A stretch of DNA of 64,000 nt. Source: Oceanospirillum maris DSM 6286 (GTDB lineage Bacteria; Pseudomonadota; Gammaproteobacteria; Pseudomonadales; Halomonadaceae). Both the position numbers and the translations under genes were made by a program. Positions 16,006 through 25,568 of the stretch are shown one piece after another (position 1 is the stretch's first letter; each line of letters opens with the position of its first letter). The DNA is taken from positions 150,118 through 214,117 of the forward strand of contig NZ_AUGW01000008.1 of assembly GCF_000422865.1 (NCBI RefSeq). The letters run 5' to 3'. The notes beneath the pieces are model-generated. The model worked only from the letters and a program-made list of their open reading frames with translations, ran no database searches and was not told the DNA's origin.

Positions 16006-18747
16006 ATGGGTGAATTTGCAAGAGAAATTCTGCCAGTTAACATCGAAGACGAACTAAAACAATCCTATTTAGATTACGCCATGAGCGTAATTGTAGGTCG
16101 TGCTCTTCCCGATGTTCGTGATGGCCTTAAGCCGGTGCACCGTCGTGTACTGTTTGCGATGCAGCAGCTTGGCAACGACTGGAACAAATCATATAAGAAA
16201 TCAGCCCGTGTTGTTGGTGACGTGATTGGTAAGTACCACCCCCACGGTGACAGCGCTGTTTACGACACTATTGTGCGTATGGCTCAGCCTTTCTCTATGC
16301 GACATATGCTGGTTGATGGTCAGGGTAACTTTGGTTCTATTGATGGTGATAGTGCCGCTGCAATGCGTTATACCGAAGTACGTATGGCGCGTATTTCCCA
16401 TGAAATGCTAGCGGATCTTGATAAAGAAACCGTTGATTTTGTCGATAACTATGACGGTTCAGAGCGGATCCCAGAAGTTTTGCCTGCTCGGGTTCCTAAC
16501 CTCCTTGTTAACGGTTCATCTGGTATCGCCGTAGGTATGGCGACCAATATTCCACCACACAACCTAACCGAGGTTGTCACCGCGTGTTTGGCTTTGCTGG
16601 ATAATAGCGAGCTGACTATTGACGAGCTGATGGAGTATATCCCCGGCCCTGATTTCCCAACAGCCGCTATTATTAATGGCCGTGCGGGTATTCTTCAGGC
16701 TTATCGCACCGGTCGTGGCCGTATTTATGTCCGTGCGCGCCATACGATTGAGCGTGATGATAAAGCCAACAAAGAAACCATTATTATTCATGAGATTCCG
16801 TATCAGCTAAACAAGGCGCGTGTGATTGAGCGTATCGCTGAACTGGTTAAAGAGAAGAAAATCGAGGGAATCTCTGAGCTGCGTGATGAGTCGGATAAAG
16901 ACGGTTTACGAGTCGTTATTGAACTAAAGCGTGGTGAATCTGGTGATGTGGTTGTTAACAACCTGTTTGCCCAGACCCAGCTGCAAAATGTGTTTGGTAT
17001 CAATATTGTGGCGCTGGAAAACGGTCAGCCTAAAGTATTGAACCTGAAACAATTACTTGAAGCCTTCCTGCGTCATCGCCGTGAAGTCGTTACCCGCCGT
17101 ACCGTTTATGAGCTGCGTAAAGCCCGTGAGCGTGGTCATATTCTGGAAGGTTTGGCGATTGCATTGGCCAATGTTGACCCAGTGATCGAGCTGATTCGTC
17201 AGTCACCTTCTGCCGCAGAAGCGAAAGAGAAGCTGATCAATAGTAGCTGGGTGCCGGGCAATGTGATTGCTATGCTAGAGCGTGCTGGCGCAGATTCTTG
17301 CCGCCCAGATGACCTAGAAGCTGAATTTGGCCTACAGGAAGACAATGGTGAATATCGCCTGTCCCCTGCTCAAGCCCAAGCCATTCTGGAATTACGCCTA
17401 CACCGCCTGACTGGCTTAGAGCACGAGAAACTACTGAACGAATATAAAGATATTCTGGAGAAAGTAGCGGAGTTAGCCGGTATTTTGGCCGATGCTGAAA
17501 AACTGCTGCAGGTGATTCGTGAAGAGTTAGAAGCGATTCGTGAGCAGTACGGTGAAGAGCGTCGTACCGAGATCATTAGTAGTCACCTTGATTTGACCAT
17601 GGAAGATCTGATCAACGAAGAAGATATGGTTGTGACGATCTCCCGTAGTGGTTACGCCAAGTCCCAGCCGTTAAGTGATTACCGTGCTCAGCATCGCGGT
17701 GGTCGTGGTAAATCAGCCACATCGGTTAAAGATGAAGATGTTGTTGAGCACCTGCTAGTGGCTTCCACTCACGATACCATTCTGCTCTTTAGCAACAAGG
17801 GTAAAGTGTATTGGTTGAAAGTTTACGAGTTACCTCAGGCAGGTCGTGGTTCCCGTGGTCGACCTATGGTAAATCTGTTGCCGTTGGAAGATGGCGAACA
17901 GATCAGCACTATTTTACCGGTACGTGAATACCCAGATGATCACTTTGTCTTTATGGCAACCGCTAATGGTACGGTTAAGAAAACAGCCTTGAGCCAGTTC
18001 TCTCGCCCCCGTAGCAGTGGTTTGATCGCTCTAGATATTGAAGAGGGTGATCGTTTGATTGGTGCGGCGATTACCAATGGTGAAAACCATGTAATGCTGT
18101 TGAGCAGTGCCGGTAAAATGATCCGCTTTGAAGAGTCCAAGGTTCGAGCTATGGGCCGTACGGCACGGGGTGTGCGCGGTATGCGTCTACCGGAAGGTGC
18201 CCATGTGATCTCTCTTATTATTCCTCAGACTAATGTCGTGGATGAAGAAGAGAGCGCAGAGAACGACAATAGCGAACAGATCTATATCATGACCGCTTCT
18301 GAAAATGGTTATGGTAAACGTACTCGTCTAGAAGCCTTCCCTGTATACGGTCGTGGTGGACAAGGCGTTATCGCGATGCAAACCAGTGAACGCAACGGCC
18401 AGCTGGTTTCTGCTATGCAGGTTAGTGATCTGGATGAGATGATGCTGATCACCGATAAGGGCACTTTAGTACGTACCCGTGTTGCTGAGGTATCTGTTTC
18501 TGGTCGTAATACTCAAGGTGTCACGCTGATTCGTCTCGGTGCTGATGAAAACCTTGTGACAGCGGTTCGTGTTGATGAGCCTACAGAAATAGAAGAAGAG
18601 CTAGAAGACGGTGCTGTTGTTGATGGTGCTGTTGTTGATTGTACGGTTGTTGCAGAAGGCGACAAGCCTGAGATTGAAGGCGAAGTATCTGATACCGATA
18701 CGGATAGCTCTAGCGATACCGATAAAGCTGATCCAACAGCTGAATAA
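16006..18747 (+). CDS. gyrA: GyrA, DNA gyrase subunit A
   Basis: The breakage-reunion subunit of gyrase, introducing negative supercoils with GyrB. The N-terminus [20 protein letters not shown] matches the family, and residue numbering coincides with E. coli: catalytic Tyr122 in MRYTEV, and Ser83 and Asp87 in the quinolone-resistance region (GDSAVYD), so the common resistance substitutions are absent. The C-terminal beta-pinwheel contains the GyrA-box ([13 protein letters not shown] HRGGRGKSA). At 913 aa it is longer than E. coli (875), mainly through an acidic Val/Asp/Ser/Thr-rich tail after about residue 860. First gene of the gyrA-serC-pheA-hisC-tyrA/aroA-cmk-rpsA series. Confidence 0.98.
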   Translation: MGEFAREILPVNIEDELKQSYLDYAMSVIVGRALPDVRDGLKPVHRRVLFAMQQLGNDWNKSYKKSARVVGDVIGKYHPHGDSAVYDTIVRMAQPFSMRHMLVDGQGNFGSIDGDSAAAMRYTEVRMARISHEMLADLDKETVDFVDNYDGSERIPEVLPARVPNLLVNGSSGIAVGMATNIPPHNLTEVVTACLALLDNSELTIDELMEYIPGPDFPTAAIINGRAGILQAYRTGRGRIYVRARHTIERDDKANKETIIIHEIPYQLNKARVIERIAELVKEKKIEGISELRDESDKDGLRVVIELKRGESGDVVVNNLFAQTQLQNVFGINIVALENGQPKVLNLKQLLEAFLRHRREVVTRRTVYELRKARERGHILEGLAIALANVDPVIELIRQSPSAAEAKEKLINSSWVPGNVIAMLERAGADSCRPDDLEAEFGLQEDNGEYRLSPAQAQAILELRLHRLTGLEHEKLLNEYKDILEKVAELAGILADAEKLLQVIREELEAIREQYGEERRTEIISSHLDLTMEDLINEEDMVVTISRSGYAKSQPLSDYRAQHRGGRGKSATSVKDEDVVEHLLVASTHDTILLFSNKGKVYWLKVYELPQAGRGSRGRPMVNLLPLEDGEQISTILPVREYPDDHFVFMATANGTVKKTALSQFSRPRSSGLIALDIEEGDRLIGAAITNGENHVMLLSSAGKMIRFEESKVRAMGRTARGVRGMRLPEGAHVISLIIPQTNVVDEEESAENDNSEQIYIMTASENGYGKRTRLEAFPVYGRGGQGVIAMQTSERNGQLVSAMQVSDLDEMMLITDKGTLVRTRVAEVSVSGRNTQGVTLIRLGADENLVTAVRVDEPTEIEEELEDGAVVDGAVVDCTVVAEGDKPEIEGEVSDTDTDSSSDTDKADPTAE

Positions 18748-18765
18748 GTCGCGTTAAGCGCACCT

Positions 18766-18791
18766 TTCCGGCGGGGGCCTCCTCGTCGGAA
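18766..18791 (+). terminator. Stem-loop downstream of gyrA
   Basis: An 11-bp GC-rich stem (arms TTCCGGCGGGG and CCTCGTCGGAA, with two G-U pairs) with a 4-nt loop starts 18 bp after the gyrA stop and is followed by CAGTTTTCT. It probably terminates or attenuates gyrA transcription before serC. Confidence 0.6.
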
Positions 18792-18955
18792 CAGTTTTCT
18801 ACCGGATGCGGTTTCAACCGCGTTGATACGACCAGAAGCTTTGGGCGATTATCGAAAACCCTAAACAGATAATCCCCCCAGATCTTACAGGCAAAGACTT
18901 TAATCTAAAGTGATTGCTTTAAGGCTGTAAACGCTTCGATTTTGAGAAGAGCATA

Positions 18956-20044
18956 ATGACACGTCACTTTAATTTTTGTGCGGGACCGGCAGCGTTACCT
19001 GAAGCTGTGTTGAAAAAAGCTCAATACGAAATGCTGGATTGGCAGGGACGGGGGCTATCGGTCATGGAGATGAGTCATCGAAGTGATGACTATGTTGCCA
19101 TTGCCAGTCAAGCTGAAAAAGATCTTCGTGGGCTGCTGAATATCCCGGATAACTACAAAGTGCTCTTTATGCAAGGTGGCGCTAGTAGCCAGTTTGCAAT
19201 GGTGCCGCTAAATCTCTTGGGTCATGGGGGCACGCCAAACTATATTGAAACCGGTGTTTGGGCAGGCAAGGCCATTAAAGAAGCATCTCGCTATGCGGAA
19301 GGTTTGCATGTAGCCGGTAGCAGCAAAGCTCAAGGCTATACCTGTGTTCCGGCTCAAAACGAGCTGAAACTAACAGATGATGCGGCTTATTTGCACTTTA
19401 CTAGCAATGAAACCATCGGCGGCCTAGCCTTTGATTACCTACCGGAAACGGATGGTGTACCTTTGGTTTGTGATATGTCATCAGATATTTTGTCTAAGCC
19501 TTTAGATGTGACTCAGTATGGTGTGATCTATGCAGGTGCTCAGAAAAATATCGGCCCAGCAGGACTGACTCTCGTGATCATCCGTGATGACCTGCTAGAT
19601 CAAGTGATGCCTGCGACACCTTCGATGATGAACTATCGGATCTGCGCTGAAAACGACTCCATGTACAACACGCCACCAACCTATGGCTGGTATTTGGCGG
19701 GGCTGGTTTTCGACTGGCTGAAAAACGATATCGGCGGCCTCGAGAAAATGGCTGAGATCAATACCCGTAAGGCGAACAAGCTGTACCAGGCGATTGATAA
19801 CAGCGATTTTTATGCCAACCCGATCGCCATCGCAAACCGCTCGCAGATGAATGTACCCTTCACTTTGGCAGATGCGGCGCTAGATAAAGTCTTCCTACAG
19901 GAATCTGAAGCAGCGGGTCTGCTGAACTTGGCGGGGCACCGATCGGTAGGTGGTATGCGCGCCAGTATCTATAATGCGGTACCGGAAGCAGCGATTGATG
20001 CTTTGACCGCTTTCATGTCTGATTTCGAGAAACGCCACGGGTAG
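18956..20044 (+). CDS. serC: SerC, phosphoserine aminotransferase
   Basis: PLP enzyme converting 3-phosphohydroxypyruvate plus glutamate to phosphoserine; also acts in pyridoxine synthesis on the erythronate branch. The protein begins MTRHFNFCAGPAALPEAVL, a class V aminotransferase hallmark. It has GGASSQF for phosphate binding and the PLP lysine at about residue 197 in YAGAQKNIGPAG. Length 362 matches E. coli. It is followed by pheA after 6 bp, so they are translationally close. Part of the conserved supraoperon linking serine, aromatic amino acid and pyridoxine supply (pdxJ is also in this window). Confidence 0.98.
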   Translation: MTRHFNFCAGPAALPEAVLKKAQYEMLDWQGRGLSVMEMSHRSDDYVAIASQAEKDLRGLLNIPDNYKVLFMQGGASSQFAMVPLNLLGHGGTPNYIETGVWAGKAIKEASRYAEGLHVAGSSKAQGYTCVPAQNELKLTDDAAYLHFTSNETIGGLAFDYLPETDGVPLVCDMSSDILSKPLDVTQYGVIYAGAQKNIGPAGLTLVIIRDDLLDQVMPATPSMMNYRICAENDSMYNTPPTYGWYLAGLVFDWLKNDIGGLEKMAEINTRKANKLYQAIDNSDFYANPIAIANRSQMNVPFTLADAALDKVFLQESEAAGLLNLAGHRSVGGMRASIYNAVPEAAIDALTAFMSDFEKRHG

Positions 20045-20050
20045 ATTGTC

Positions 20051-21157
20051 ATGTCAGAAGTAAACCTTAGTGAAGCAGAGCAGCTGGGCCTGCTGCGCGA
20101 CCAGATCGACAATATTGACCAGCAGATCCAACAGTTGATCAATCAGCGCGCCCGTTGTGCGCAACAGGTTGCAGAAGTTAAACAGGCTTCCGGTGCTACG
20201 GATATTCAGTTTTATCGCCCTGAGCGTGAAGCTCAGGTCTTGCGCCGTGTGATGGAGCGAAATGAAGGCCCGCTATCGGATGAAGAGATGGCCCGTCTGT
20301 TCCGTGAAATTATGTCGGCTTGTCTAGCCCTTGAAGATCCTGTAAAGGTTGCCTTTTTAGGCCCAGAAGGCACCTTTACTCAAGAGGCGGCATTAAAGCA
20401 TTTTGGTCATTCGGCTGTTAGTCTGCCGATGGCGGCAATTGATGATGTTTTTCGTGAAGTGGAATCCGGTGCTGTTGCCTATGGCGTTGTGCCGGTGGAA
20501 AACTCCACTGAAGGTGTGATCAGTCATACACTGGATAGCTTTATTGACTCCTCATTAAAGATCTCCGGTGAAGTGGTATTGCGTATTCACCAGTATTTAC
20601 TGGTGGGTAACAATACTCGCACGGATAAAATCTCTCGTATTTATTCCCATGCGTCGTCGTTAGCCCAGTGTCGTAAATGGCTGGATCAGCATTACCCAAG
20701 CGCTGAACGTATTGCGGTAAGCAGTAATGCTGAAGCAGCACGTTTGGTGCAAAGTGAATGGCACTCTGCGGCCATTGCTGGAGATATGGCCGCTCAGCTC
20801 TATGGTTTACAAAAACTGGCGGAGAAGATCGAGGATCAACCGGATAATTCCACCCGTTTTCTGATTATCGGTAATCAAGAAGTGCCTGCCAGCGGCGAAG
20901 ATAAAACCTCGCTTATGGTTGCTACCCGTAATCAGCCCGGTGCCCTGCATGATCTACTGGAACCCTTTCAGCGTCACGGTATCGATTTGACGCGCGTAGA
21001 AACTCGCCCCTCCAAAGTGGGTGCTTGGAATTACGTCTTCTTTATTGATTTTTCAGGCCATGCGGACAGCGATCAAGTTCAAGCTGCGTTAGCGGAGATT
21101 AGTCCTCGGGTTTCTGATATTAAGATCCTAGGCTCTTATCCAAGGGGTGTGCTTTAG
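20051..21157 (+). CDS. pheA: PheA, bifunctional chorismate mutase / prephenate dehydratase (P-protein)
   Basis: Makes phenylpyruvate from chorismate via prephenate. An AroQ-type chorismate mutase domain spans roughly residues 5-90 (LRDQIDNIDQQIQQLINQRA). The prephenate dehydratase domain starts VKVAFLGPEGTFTQEAALKH and contains NSTRFLIIG with the catalytic Thr. A C-terminal ACT domain has the allosteric GALHDLLEPF and VETRPSK motifs (usually ESRPSK), consistent with phenylalanine feedback. Length 368 is typical. It sits tightly after serC and is followed by a stem-loop before hisC. No attenuator leader peptide was found. Confidence 0.97.
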   Translation: MSEVNLSEAEQLGLLRDQIDNIDQQIQQLINQRARCAQQVAEVKQASGATDIQFYRPEREAQVLRRVMERNEGPLSDEEMARLFREIMSACLALEDPVKVAFLGPEGTFTQEAALKHFGHSAVSLPMAAIDDVFREVESGAVAYGVVPVENSTEGVISHTLDSFIDSSLKISGEVVLRIHQYLLVGNNTRTDKISRIYSHASSLAQCRKWLDQHYPSAERIAVSSNAEAARLVQSEWHSAAIAGDMAAQLYGLQKLAEKIEDQPDNSTRFLIIGNQEVPASGEDKTSLMVATRNQPGALHDLLEPFQRHGIDLTRVETRPSKVGAWNYVFFIDFSGHADSDQVQAALAEISPRVSDIKILGSYPRGVL

Positions 21158-21198
21158 GCGTCCCAAGGATATTCGCACCAACGAAATAGAATGATCCT

Positions 21199-21224
21199 AA
21201 CGGGAGGCTTAGCCTCCCGTTTTA
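21199..21224 (+). terminator. Intercistronic stem-loop between pheA and hisC
   Basis: A perfect 10-bp stem (AACGGGAGGC / GCCTCCCGTT) with a TTA loop and a short following T run. It has the form of an intrinsic terminator and may set the level of read-through from gyrA/serC/pheA into hisC and downstream genes. Confidence 0.75.
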
Positions 21225-21247
21225 GCAGTTAAAGAAGGTAGATAATT

Positions 21248-22384
21248 ATGGCATGTGATTACATTGAATTGGCCAATAAAGGTGTTCAGGGCTTACAGCC
21301 GTATCAGCCGGGTAAGCCTGTTGAAGAGCTAAAGCGTGAACTAGGTATTAGCGATATTGTTAAGCTAGCCAGTAATGAGAATCCCCTTGGGCCAAGCCCG
21401 AAAGCTTTGGATGCCATTCGTTCTATTCTACCTGAGTTAACACGTTATCCTGATGGCAATGCTTTTCGTTTGAAGCAGGCCTTGGGGAAGAAGCTGGGTG
21501 TTAATAGCGAGCAGATAACCCTAGGCAATGGCTCCAATGATGTACTTGAGTTGATTGGCCGTGCTTATTTAACCGGTCATAGTGCCGCTTTGTACTCTCA
21601 ACATGCTTTTGCGGTTTATCCGATTGTTACCCAAGCGATTGGTGCGCAACATATTGCCGTACCGGCTAAAAACTGGGGGCATGATCTGGAGGCGATGGCG
21701 GCGGCGATTACGGATAAAACCCGTGTGATTTTTATTGCGAATCCCAATAACCCAACCGGCACTTGGCTGAGTGAACAAGAGGTGCGGGCTTTTCTCGATA
21801 AGGTACCGGCACGCATTATTGTGGTGTTAGATGAAGCTTATACTGAATATGTAGATCAACCTGATTTTCCGAATGGTATTGCGTTATTGAGCGAGTATCC
21901 CAATCTTGTGGTCACGCGTACCTTCTCGAAAGCCTACGGTTTAGCTGGGTTGCGTATTGGTTACAGCGTGAGTCATCTTCAAGTCGCTGATATTTTGAAT
22001 CGAATTCGTCAACCGTTTAACGCTAATATGGCTGCTCAAGAGGCTGCTATTGCGGCCTTGGATGATGAGGATTATCTGGCAAAAAGTGTGCAGGTAAACG
22101 CAGAGGGCATGGCGTATTTAGAGTCTGAATTTAAACGCTTAGGCTTGGATTTTATCCCATCGGTGGGTAACTTTATTTGTGTTGATGTTGCACAGCCTGC
22201 TGGGCCTGTTGATCAGGCGTTATTGCAAGAAGGCGTAATTGTTCGCTCGGTTGCACCTTATCAAATGCCGAATCATCTGCGGGTCTCTATTGGTACTGCA
22301 GAAGAAAACGGTCGATTTATCAACGCCTTGAAAAAGGTTATGGCGGATCGTCAAACCCCTTTAGAGGAGAGCAACCCCGAGTGA
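21248..22384 (+). CDS. hisC: HisC, histidinol-phosphate aminotransferase
   Basis: PLP aminotransferase of histidine synthesis. In this operon context the same enzyme type often also transaminates aromatic keto acids (the HisHb role in the Pseudomonas supraoperon). Class I/II aminotransferase motifs are present: LASNENPLGPSP, NPNNPTGTW, LDEAYTEY and the PLP lysine at about residue 228 in TFSKAYGLAGLRIGY. 378 aa. The ATG at 21248 follows AGAAGGTAGATAATT. Its TGA stop overlaps the GTG start of the tyrA-aroA fusion by 4 bp, implying coupled translation. Aromatic versus histidinol specificity is inference from context. Confidence 0.95.
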   Translation: MACDYIELANKGVQGLQPYQPGKPVEELKRELGISDIVKLASNENPLGPSPKALDAIRSILPELTRYPDGNAFRLKQALGKKLGVNSEQITLGNGSNDVLELIGRAYLTGHSAALYSQHAFAVYPIVTQAIGAQHIAVPAKNWGHDLEAMAAAITDKTRVIFIANPNNPTGTWLSEQEVRAFLDKVPARIIVVLDEAYTEYVDQPDFPNGIALLSEYPNLVVTRTFSKAYGLAGLRIGYSVSHLQVADILNRIRQPFNANMAAQEAAIAALDDEDYLAKSVQVNAEGMAYLESEFKRLGLDFIPSVGNFICVDVAQPAGPVDQALLQEGVIVRSVAPYQMPNHLRVSIGTAEENGRFINALKKVMADRQTPLEESNPE

Positions 22385-24630
22385 AGCCTGTTAAAAAAAC
22401 ATTGATTATCGGCCTAGGTTTAATCGGTGGTTCGTTGGCGTTAGCCCTAAGGAAAGCCGGTTTAGGTGGGACGATTATTGGTTGTGATCGCGATCAAGAT
22501 GAAGTCGATTTGGCGATTGAGATCGGCATGATTGACCAAGGCTCGACTCAGGCAGAAGACTGGATTGCCGATGCGGATCTGATCGTGCTTTCTGTGCCGG
22601 TTATCGCTATGGAATCGGTGATGGCACAAGTTAAGCCTTTACTGCGCCCGGATACAGTATTAACCGACGTTGGCAGTAGCAAGGGCTCTGTGTTGGCCTC
22701 CGCCATTAATATCTGGGGGCACTTGCCAGAAACGTTTGTTTTAGGCCACCCTATCGCCGGCTCCGAAAAAAGTGGAGTTAGCGCTGCTTTAGTGGATCTG
22801 TATCAGAAGCATAAGGTGATTTTAACGCCAACACCTGACAATACCGATCAAGCGGTCAACCGTATTACCCAGATGTGGCAGGCCGCTGGTGCTGAAGTGC
22901 TTACCATGGGTATTGAACGCCATGATGAAGTGCTCGCCGCCACCAGTCATCTTCCACACATGCTAGCTTTTTCTTTAGTCGATACCCTAGCTTCTCAAGA
23001 TGAGAGCTTAGAAATTTTCCGTTATGCTGCGGGTGGTTTTCGTGATTTTACCCGAATTGCAGCCAGTGACCCGGTGATGTGGCGTGATATTTATATCGCC
23101 AATAAACCCGCAGTATTACAAGCCCTTACCGAGTTCGAACAAGGTTTGTCACGTTTAAGAACGGCTATTGAAGAGTCGGACGGTGACGCTATGCTGGGTA
23201 TTTTTACCCGTGCAAAAGCCGCTCGGGAGCATTTCACAAGAATTCTAGACAACTCGGCGTATATTCCTATGCAAAATAAACTGATCAACTATCGCACTAC
23301 TCCTGGCACCGCTTTGAGTGGGCGTATTCGTGTACCAGGTGATAAATCGATCTCCCACCGATCTATCATGTTGGGCTCCCTTGCAGAGGGTGAAACCCAT
23401 GTAAAAGGTTTTCTTGAAGGTGAAGACAGCTTAGCAACGCTACAGGTTTTTCGGGATATGGGCGTTGTTATTGAAGGACCAAATCAAGGGGAAGTGACCA
23501 TACATGGTGTGGGTTTACATGGCTTGAAGAAACCAAAGGCACCGCTGTATCTTGGTAATTCAGGTACTTCTATGCGCCTGTTGTCTGGTTTATTGGCGGG
23601 TCAGTCTTTTGATGTTGAGTTAACCGGTGATGCGTCTTTAACGAAGCGCCCGATGGAACGTGTGGCTAAGCCTCTGCGTGAAATGGGTGCCGTGGTAGAA
23701 ACGGCAGAAGGTGGTCGCCCTCCTTTAATTATTCGTGGTGGCCAGGCATTAAAAGGTATCGACTATAAGATGCCGATGGCTAGTGCTCAGGTGAAATCCT
23801 GTGTGCTTTTGGCGGGGTTGTATGCTGAAGGCGAAACCAAAACCACGGAGCCTGCACCGACCCGTGATCATACCGAGCGCATGCTGACAGGCTTTGGTTA
23901 TAACGTTGTGCGTGATGGCGCAACGGCCTCTTTGCAGGGCGGTGGTCAGTTGGTTGCCAATGATATTGATGTACCTTCTGATATTTCCTCCGCAGCCTTC
24001 TTTATGGTAGCAGGCTCTATTGCTGATCGTTCAGAGATTCTCATTGAGCACGTGGGGATGAATCCTACCCGCGTCGGTATTGTGAATATCCTACGGGAAA
24101 TGGGGGCGGATATTACCCTTGAAAATGAATCTGAAGTAGGCGGTGAACCCGTTGCTGATGTTCGTGTTCGTTCAGCAGACTTGAAAGGCATCGATATTCC
24201 CCAGGATCAAGTGCCGTTAGCCATTGATGAGTTTCCTGTTCTGTTTGTGGCAGCAGCCTGCGCAGAAGGCGTCACCCGTCTTCGGGGTGCTGAAGAGTTA
24301 CGGGTTAAAGAGAGCGACCGTATTCAAGTGATGGCCGATGGCCTGCAAGCGCTAGGTATTCAGTGCACCGTTTATGATGATGGCATTGATATTGTCGGCA
24401 TAGGTAGTCTAGATGCGGGAAGTGATGCTCATAATGGTGGTCGTAAAATGAGCGGTGGCCGTGTACACAGCCATGATGATCATCGAATCGCCATGTCATT
24501 CGCTGTGGCGTCTTTACGCTCTGACGGTGAGATCTTTATTGAAGACTGTGCCAACGTCGCAACATCCTTCCCCGGCTTTGTGGAGCTGGCAAATGGCGTT
24601 GGCATGAAAATCCGAGTCGAAGAAGCTTGA
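22381..24630 (+). CDS. tyrA-aroA: TyrA-AroA fusion: prephenate/arogenate dehydrogenase plus EPSP synthase
   Basis: A 749-aa bifunctional protein. Residues 1 to about 295 are TyrA: NAD(P)-binding IIGLGLIGGSLALALRKAG, GHPIAGSEKSG, and SHLPHMLAFSLVDTLA. From about residue 300 it is AroA (5-enolpyruvylshikimate-3-phosphate synthase): GRIRVPGDKSISHRSIMLGS, LGNSGTSMRLLSG, AEGGRPPL, and LRVKESDRIQ near the end. Together they supply tyrosine's precursor and chorismate. The fusion is known from pseudomonads and relatives. It begins at GTG 22381, overlapping the hisC stop. The class of the EPSP synthase is AroA-type by the motifs above; herbicide sensitivity cannot be judged. Confidence 0.96.
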   Translation: MKPVKKTLIIGLGLIGGSLALALRKAGLGGTIIGCDRDQDEVDLAIEIGMIDQGSTQAEDWIADADLIVLSVPVIAMESVMAQVKPLLRPDTVLTDVGSSKGSVLASAINIWGHLPETFVLGHPIAGSEKSGVSAALVDLYQKHKVILTPTPDNTDQAVNRITQMWQAAGAEVLTMGIERHDEVLAATSHLPHMLAFSLVDTLASQDESLEIFRYAAGGFRDFTRIAASDPVMWRDIYIANKPAVLQALTEFEQGLSRLRTAIEESDGDAMLGIFTRAKAAREHFTRILDNSAYIPMQNKLINYRTTPGTALSGRIRVPGDKSISHRSIMLGSLAEGETHVKGFLEGEDSLATLQVFRDMGVVIEGPNQGEVTIHGVGLHGLKKPKAPLYLGNSGTSMRLLSGLLAGQSFDVELTGDASLTKRPMERVAKPLREMGAVVETAEGGRPPLIIRGGQALKGIDYKMPMASAQVKSCVLLAGLYAEGETKTTEPAPTRDHTERMLTGFGYNVVRDGATASLQGGGQLVANDIDVPSDISSAAFFMVAGSIADRSEILIEHVGMNPTRVGIVNILREMGADITLENESEVGGEPVADVRVRSADLKGIDIPQDQVPLAIDEFPVLFVAAACAEGVTRLRGAEELRVKESDRIQVMADGLQALGIQCTVYDDGIDIVGIGSLDAGSDAHNGGRKMSGGRVHSHDDHRIAMSFAVASLRSDGEIFIEDCANVATSFPGFVELANGVGMKIRVEEA

Positions 24631-24644
24631 TTTAAGGAAAAATT

Positions 24645-25334
24645 ATGAGCGCTCAGCAAATCCCTGTTATTACTTTGGATGGCCCCGGTGGCGCAGGTAA
24701 AGGGACGATCAGTCAGATTATTGCGGGTCAGTTAGGGTGGCATTTACTGGATAGCGGTGCTTTGTATCGTCTGACAGCATTGGCTGCGGAGCGACAAGGG
24801 GTTGCTTTTGACAATGAAGCTGCCTTGGCAGATGTTGCCCGAAATCTAGATGTGGCTTTTTTGCCCGGTAAAGAAAATGAGCCGGTTAGTGTAATACTGG
24901 CTGGTGAAGAGGTTTCTCAGGCTATTCGTACGGAAGCCACGGGGAGTAACGCCTCTAAAGTCGCGGCTTTAAATGCTGTGCGTGATGCCTTGCTACAACG
25001 CCAGCGTGATTTCCAGCAGTCTCCGGGGGTCGTTGCTGATGGTCGGGATATGGGAACGGTTGTCTTTACTGATGCTCCTTTGAAAATTTATCTGACGGCT
25101 AATGCGGATGAACGTGCTCGTAGACGGGTAAAGCAGTTGCAAGACAGTGGTATTGATGCTAAATTCCAAGCCATTTTAAGCGAGATAAAAACTCGCGACG
25201 AGCGTGATATGAATCGCGACGTAGCGCCCTTAAAGCCTGCGGATGACGCGATTACGCTTGATACAACTGAAATGTCGATTCCGGAAGTGGTGACACAGAT
25301 TATCGATCTGGCTAAAGCGCGAGCTTTAGTCTGA
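24645..25334 (+). CDS. cmk: Cmk, cytidylate kinase
   Basis: Phosphorylates CMP and dCMP to the diphosphates, recycling nucleotides and feeding DNA and phospholipid synthesis. It has the P-loop [14 protein letters not shown] at about residues 11-24, the CMP-binding DSGALYR segment, [20 protein letters not shown] and ARRRVKQL in the lid. 229 aa (E. coli 227). AAGGA lies 6 bp before ATG 24645, and the gene starts 14 bp after tyrA-aroA, so it is in the same operon. rpsA follows, the order conserved in many gammaproteobacteria. Confidence 0.98.
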   Translation: MSAQQIPVITLDGPGGAGKGTISQIIAGQLGWHLLDSGALYRLTALAAERQGVAFDNEAALADVARNLDVAFLPGKENEPVSVILAGEEVSQAIRTEATGSNASKVAALNAVRDALLQRQRDFQQSPGVVADGRDMGTVVFTDAPLKIYLTANADERARRRVKQLQDSGIDAKFQAILSEIKTRDERDMNRDVAPLKPADDAITLDTTEMSIPEVVTQIIDLAKARALV

Positions 25335-25568
25335 TTTTCTGTTTTCTCTTTTCGGGGGGCGCTTGGCAAGGTGTCATAGGAAGTATCTGTCCTTTAACTG
25401 ATAAACGGATACTAACCTGAACCGGCGTTAACACCGCTAAGCGCAGATAAAATGAAGCCCGTATTTGCTGGTGATACGGAGACTGTGGAGAAGCAGCATC
25501 AATATACATCCTTTTGTGATGTCCGATGTATGTGGACCCCTCAACTTGTAGATCACGTAGGAAAAATA

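Noticed and set aside
15797..16057. 86-aa plus-strand frame ahead of and overlapping the gyrA start
   Set aside because: It runs through the promoter and overlaps gyrA in another frame; low-complexity Phe/Leu/Ser sequence.
25452..25568. Upstream extension of the rpsA reading frame by 39 codons
   Set aside because: S1 proteins start MSExSFAxMFEQ; the extension has no such similarity, and the ATG at 25569 has its own AGGA site. The region is better read as rpsA leader.
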